DNA of 64,000 nucleotides from contig NZ_JANAVP010000018.1 of the NCBI RefSeq assembly GCF_024213665.1, positions 97,156 to 161,155 of the forward strand, given 5' to 3'. Both the position numbers and the translations under genes were made by a program. Shown here piece by piece: positions 60,875 to 64,000 of the stretch (positions are counted from its first letter, which is position 1; every line of letters begins with the position of its first letter). The notes below the pieces were generated by a model. That model had not been told where the DNA came from and did not search any database. It worked only from the letters and a program-made list of their open reading frames with translations. Source of the stretch: Streptomyces sp. A3M-1-3 (GTDB lineage Bacteria > Actinomycetota > Actinomycetes > Streptomycetales > Streptomycetaceae).

Positions 60875-61340
60875 GTCGTAGAGGGCTACCGCCCCCTCTC
60901 ACTGCAGCGCCACTACTTCGAGGAGTACGCGGGCCGGTTGAGCGCCGAGCATCCCGACTGGCCGGACGAGCAGATCACCGCGGCGGCGAGCCGGTACCTC
61001 TCTCCGCCCCACATCGCACCTCACAGTGCCGGCGCCGCTGTCGACCTGACGCTCGCCGATGCCCACGGCCGCGAACTGGATCTGGGCACCCGGATGAACG
61101 CCTCCCCGGAGGAGAGCGCGGGCGCCTGTTATACCCACGCGGACACCATCAGCGCCGCCGCCCGCACCAACCGGCACATCCTGGGCACCGCCCTGACCGC
61201 CGCGGGGCTGGTCAACTACCCCACGGAGTGGTGGCACTGGTCCTTCGGCGACCGCTACTGGGCCCTGGCCACAGGGGCCGAGACCGCCCGCTACGGCCCA
61301 CAGGACCTCGCCCGAGCTTCAACCCGAGGTCAGGTCAGCC
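60875..61340 (+). pseudogene. C-terminal fragment of a D-Ala-D-Ala dipeptidase (VanX-like, M15D)
   Basis: The plus-strand frame begins inside the protein with GYRPLSLQRHYFEEYAGRLS and continues APHSAGAAVDLTLADAHGRE and LVNYPTEWWHWSFGDRYWAL. The last two contain the zinc ligands and catalytic Glu of VanX-type dipeptidases. There is no start codon (an in-frame stop sits at 60872), and the N-terminal half is missing. Beyond about 61330 it runs into the HNH gene on the opposite strand. It is a dead remnant created with the neighbouring fragment. Confidence 0.75.
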
Positions 61341-62183
61341 CCCGCACTGCGTCAGCATCATCCGCTTGTCGGCCGCCGTCACCGGCATCTCGTACTTGAG
61401 GGCGGCCTGCGCGAAGCGGACCGCGTACGAGCAGCGGATCTGCTTGTTCGGGGGGAGCCAGGAGGCAGGTCCGGAGTCCTGCTTGGCCGAGTTGGTGGGC
61501 CCGTCGACCGGGAGCAGATTGAGCACGTCGTTCGCGAACTGCCTGCGCTTGCTCTCCGGCCAGCGGGAGGAACCCATCTGCCAGCTGTACGACAGCGGCA
61601 CGACGTGGTCGATCTGGACAGCCATCGCCTCCTGCTTCTTCCAGGCAATGCTCTTGCCGGTGTAGGGGTCGTGCAAGGTCATCGCCATGACGACACAGTC
61701 CGAGCCGGAGCGGAACCGCACCTCTTGGCCATCGCGATTCATCAGATCGTTTCGAGTGTCGCAACCGTTCCGGGCCAGCGGGACCCCGTCGGCCGTGTCC
61801 AGCCACGCGTAGCCGAACTTGTCCCGCTCGTAGCCGGTCTTGGGGCCGCGTCCCTTCGTCTCCAGACCCTCGATGAGCTTCCGGGCCGCGTCCTGATCCA
61901 CGTCCGAGGTGATGGACGCGAGCCCCGGCTTCGTACCGTCCGGGTTGTCCAACGGGCTGACGCCGTACCTCCCCGCGCCCGGCTCGGGCCCGGGGCCGCC
62001 GCCCTCGTCGCCGCCGCCCAGTGGCGCCCCGGTGCAGCCGGAGACGGCGAGGGCGACGGCAAGGGCGGTTGCCGGGACGGCGGTTCGGCGGCGGCAGGCA
62101 GAGAGGGCGAGGCGTATCAAGGCAGTTGGTCCCGGCGTGAGTGCGGCATGAACCCAGCATCCTAAGCAGTACCCGCATCGCAC
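61335..62183 (-). CDS. Secreted HNH endonuclease-family lipoprotein (DUF1524)
   Basis: 282 residues as read from 62183; the true start may lie 20-25 codons later (a TTG before IRLALSACRRRTAVPATALA). A lipobox-like LAVSGCTG follows a hydrophobic segment. The catalytic region QIDHVVPLSYSWQMGSSRWP, then FANDVLNLLPVDGPTNSAKQ, and the terminal CSYAVRFAQAALKYEMPVTA match DUF1524 proteins, which carry an HNH (His-Asn-His) nuclease site and are usually secreted. It may degrade extracellular DNA. It has no immunity or toxin partner. Confidence 0.82.
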   Translation of the reverse strand: MRCGYCLGCWVHAALTPGPTALIRLALSACRRRTAVPATALAVALAVSGCTGAPLGGGDEGGGPGPEPGAGRYGVSPLDNPDGTKPGLASITSDVDQDAARKLIEGLETKGRGPKTGYERDKFGYAWLDTADGVPLARNGCDTRNDLMNRDGQEVRFRSGSDCVVMAMTLHDPYTGKSIAWKKQEAMAVQIDHVVPLSYSWQMGSSRWPESKRRQFANDVLNLLPVDGPTNSAKQDSGPASWLPPNKQIRCSYAVRFAQAALKYEMPVTAADKRMMLTQCGG

Positions 62184-62224
62184 CTTTCGATGCTCCCGCC
62201 GCGCAGACGTCCATGTACAGAAAA

Positions 62225-62267
62225 CTTGACATCGTGTCGAAGCTGCTTGACACTCCAGAGTGTCAAG
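62225..62267. promoter_or_regulatory. Paired operator repeats upstream of the XRE-regulated operon
   Basis: The perfect inverted repeat CTTGACACTC-CA-GAGTGTCAAG (62246-62267) has 10-bp arms. A second, imperfect copy of the same half-site pattern, CTTGACA-TCG-TGTCGAAG (62225-62242), precedes it. Each left arm contains a TTGACA hexamer, so the operators overlap likely -35 elements. They lie 25-67 bases upstream of the first gene. The small XRE protein encoded in the operon is the probable binder. Confidence 0.7.
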
Positions 62268-62291
62268 TTTTCTTTACACGAGGGAGCGGGA

Positions 62292-62720
62292 GTGGCATTC
62301 GAAGAGAAACGCGCCTGGATCATGGTCCTGGTCACGGTCGCGTCGTACGCGGCGTACCTGGCCGTCATCCTCGGACGGCCCGGCGGCGTGCCCCTCGCCG
62401 AGGCGCCCTACGTGTCCGCGCTGCTGTGGACGGTCGGCGCGGCGATCGCCGCCTCGATCGTGCTCCACACCACGGTGGCGGCCCTCTCGCCCGAGGGCGC
62501 GAACACCAGGGACCAGCGCGACCGGGAGATCCACCGCTTCGGCGAGTACATCGGGCAGTCGTTCGTCGTGATCGGCGGCGTGGCCGGGCTCGCCCTGGCC
62601 ATGGCCGACCTCGACCAGTTCTGGATCGCCAATGCGATCTACCTGGCGTTCGTCCTGTCGTCGGTCCTCGGCTCCACGGCGAAGATCGTCGCCTACCGGC
62701 TGGGCTTCCACCCGTGGTGA
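62292..62720 (+). CDS. Small multi-pass membrane protein
   Basis: About 142 residues from GTG 62292, with GGGAG upstream. Four hydrophobic segments are spread along it (MVLVTVASYAAYLAVILG; YVSALLWTVGAAIAASIVLH; SFVVIGGVAGLALAMADL; FWIANAIYLAFVLSSVLGS). The DQRDREIHRFGEYIGQSF loop between helices 2 and 3 is conserved-looking and acidic. It is the first gene of an operon with an XRE regulator and a dehydrogenase; its role is unknown. Confidence 0.78.
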   Translation: MAFEEKRAWIMVLVTVASYAAYLAVILGRPGGVPLAEAPYVSALLWTVGAAIAASIVLHTTVAALSPEGANTRDQRDREIHRFGEYIGQSFVVIGGVAGLALAMADLDQFWIANAIYLAFVLSSVLGSTAKIVAYRLGFHPW

Positions 62721-62947
62721 GGCCGACCAGGGTCACCAACGCGATCCGCGCCCTGCGCTTCGCCCACGGCGAGATGACCCAGGCCGAACTCGCCCGCCGC
62801 ATCGGGGTGACCCGCCAGACCGTCATCGCCATCGAGCAGGGCCGCTACTCGCCCTCCCTGGAGATGGCCTTCCAGATCGCCCGTGTTTTCGATGTTCCGC
62901 TCGACGACGTGTTCCAGTACCCCAGAACCGAGGGAGAGACCCAGTGA
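62717..62947 (+). CDS. Small XRE-family (Cro/CI-type) regulator
   Basis: 76 residues from GTG 62717, overlapping the stop of the membrane-protein gene. Almost the whole protein is a helix-turn-helix: ALRFAHGEMTQAELARRIGV, TRQTVIAIEQGRYSPSLEMA, FQIARVFDVPLDDVFQY. This is the short YozG/PF01381 type often paired with membrane proteins of this size. It probably binds the inverted repeats upstream of the operon and represses it. Confidence 0.87.
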   Translation: MRPTRVTNAIRALRFAHGEMTQAELARRIGVTRQTVIAIEQGRYSPSLEMAFQIARVFDVPLDDVFQYPRTEGETQ

Positions 62948-63918
62948 AGGCCATCACCCACGCCACCTACGGACCGCCGGCCGTCCTACGCCTCGAAGAG
63001 GTCGCACAGCCGGTACCCGGCGGCGGCGAAGTGCTCATACGGGTCCACGCGGCCGCCGTAGACCCGGGCGTCTGGCACCTCATGGCGGGCATGCCGTACC
63101 TGGTCCGCGCCATGGGCTTCGGCCTCCGGGCACCCAAGGTCCGCATCCGGGGCATGGACGTCGCAGGACGTGTGGAGGCCGTCGGCCCGGACGTCACCCG
63201 CTTCCGGCCGGGCGACGAGGTGTACGGCACCTGCGACGGGTCGTTCGCCGAGTACGCGTGCGCCAAGGAGGACAGCCTCGCGCCGAAGCCCGGGAACCTC
63301 GGGTTCGAACAGGCGGCCGCTGTCCCGATTTCCGCATGCACCGCCCTCCAGGCCGTGCGCGACGTCGGACGACTGCGGGCCGGGCAGACCGTCCTCGTCA
63401 TCGGCGCCGCGGGCGGCGTCGGCACGTTCGCCGTGCAACTGGCCAAGGCCTTCGGAGCCCACGTCACCGGCGTCTGCAGCACCGCCAAGGCAGACCTGGT
63501 CCGCTCCATCGGGGCGGACGAGGTCATCGACTACACACGCCACGACCCCACCGACGGCACCCGCCGCTACGACCTCGTCCTCGACACCGCCGGCAACCGC
63601 CCCCTCGCCCGGCTCCGCCGCGCCCTCACCACCCGCGGAACCCTCGTCATCGTCGGCGGCGAGGGCGGCGGCAGGTGGATCGGCGGCAACGACCGCCAGC
63701 TACGCGCGCTCCTGCTGTCACCGTTCGTCGGCCAGCGGCTGCGCGGGCTCGCCGCCATGCACCAGCACCACAGCGACCTCCAGCTCCTCGCGGAACTCAT
63801 CGAGACCGGCTCGGTTACCCCCGTCATCGACCGCACCTACCCCCTGGCCGACGTCCCCGACGCCGTTCGCTACCTGATGGAGGGCCACGCCCGCGGCAAG
63901 ATCGTCGTCCGCGTGTGA
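62944..63918 (+). CDS. Zinc-independent quinone-oxidoreductase-like alcohol dehydrogenase (MDR)
   Basis: 324 residues from GTG 62944, overlapping the regulator's stop (GTGA). An MDR pattern is clear: KAITHATYGPPAVLRLEEVA, RGMDVAGRVEAVG, the NADPH-binding VLVIGAAGGVGTFAVQLAKA, and ADEVIDYTR. The structural and catalytic zinc cysteines of classic alcohol dehydrogenases are absent, as in zeta-crystallin-type quinone reductases. It should reduce a quinone or enone with NADPH in the cytoplasm. It is controlled together with the membrane protein and the XRE regulator. Confidence 0.88.
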   Translation: MKAITHATYGPPAVLRLEEVAQPVPGGGEVLIRVHAAAVDPGVWHLMAGMPYLVRAMGFGLRAPKVRIRGMDVAGRVEAVGPDVTRFRPGDEVYGTCDGSFAEYACAKEDSLAPKPGNLGFEQAAAVPISACTALQAVRDVGRLRAGQTVLVIGAAGGVGTFAVQLAKAFGAHVTGVCSTAKADLVRSIGADEVIDYTRHDPTDGTRRYDLVLDTAGNRPLARLRRALTTRGTLVIVGGEGGGRWIGGNDRQLRALLLSPFVGQRLRGLAAMHQHHSDLQLLAELIETGSVTPVIDRTYPLADVPDAVRYLMEGHARGKIVVRV

Positions 63919-63919
63919 G

Positions 63920-64000
63920 GCTAGGGCCCTTCGTTTGGATCAGGCCGGATCAGGGAGCGGGGTCTGGTGCCGTGCATCGCAAGGCGGAGGAAGGAGCCAT
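63920..64000. repeat. Second, partial copy of the MITE-like repeat, inverted
   Basis: The segment starts two bases after the dehydrogenase stop. Bases 63938-63996 are the reverse complement of 7765-7823 with 57 of 59 positions identical. The outer end (CTAGGGCCCTTCGTTTGGAT) differs from the end at 7.8 kb, so the copies belong to related subfamilies. The window ends inside the element, so its other end is not seen. Confidence 0.75.

Overview
The window is very GC-rich and has the codon bias of an actinomycete. Many genes start with GTG or TTG and many gene pairs overlap by four bases (ATGA/GTGA). It also carries several families typical of Streptomyces: a tRNA-Leu(UAA) that looks like bldA, LysM-bearing Rpf-type secreted proteins with a ydaO-type leader, a PAS/GAF/SpoIIE/HATPase regulator, a DivIC-like protein and a type II NADH dehydrogenase preceded by Rex-type operators. 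I read it as Streptomyces chromosome, mostly core, cut by an accessory region at about 41-62 kb.

0-14 kb: the 3' end of an unknown gene, then a permease/RpiR regulator pair. Next comes a complete PQQ operon: a secreted PQQ-dependent soluble-glucose-dehydrogenase-like enzyme followed by pqqA (46 codons), pqqB, pqqC, pqqD and pqqE. The enzyme is therefore made beside the genes for its cofactor. A MITE-like repeat, cystathionine beta-synthase, an SGNH hydrolase, a thiolase and small conserved genes follow. 14-22 kb: a Bax-inhibitor-like protein, a decayed macB-type gene, the large phosphatase regulator, an IS5-type remnant that interrupts a small gene, a TetR/membrane-protein operon, a truncated XRE regulator, a 2'-5' RNA ligase-like protein and bldA. 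22-41 kb: an ABC exporter, a CFA-synthase-like methyltransferase, ndh, ppx/DUF501/divIC/eno, two rpf-like genes (one behind a c-di-AMP riboswitch), a P450 carrying a palindromic insertion, a collapsed flavohaemoglobin gene, mazG, a SurA-like lipoprotein and a Ser/Thr kinase.

41-60 kb: a VapBC-type pair, then a polymorphic toxin locus on the minus strand. A 3567-residue secreted WapA/Rhs-type protein (DNRLRE, three LamG domains, RHS/YD repeats, Lys-rich tract, glycine-rich hydrophobic stretch, HINT, AHH nuclease tip) is followed by its likely immunity gene. Beyond this lie at least two displaced toxin-tip/immunity cassettes. One orphan tip is split by an ISL3-type element with a perfect 8-bp target duplication; removing the element restores the tip and its stop codon just upstream of an intact immunity gene. 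Two IS630-type elements also lie here. The first codons of the giant toxin include a TTA, so its translation may depend on the bldA tRNA found elsewhere in this window.

60-64 kb: small membrane and lipoprotein genes, two head-to-head gene fragments, an HNH/DUF1524 lipoprotein, and an operon of a membrane protein, a small XRE regulator and a quinone-oxidoreductase-like enzyme behind a perfect inverted repeat. The window ends inside a second copy, inverted, of the repeat seen near 7.7 kb. All functional names come from reading motifs by eye; no database search was run.
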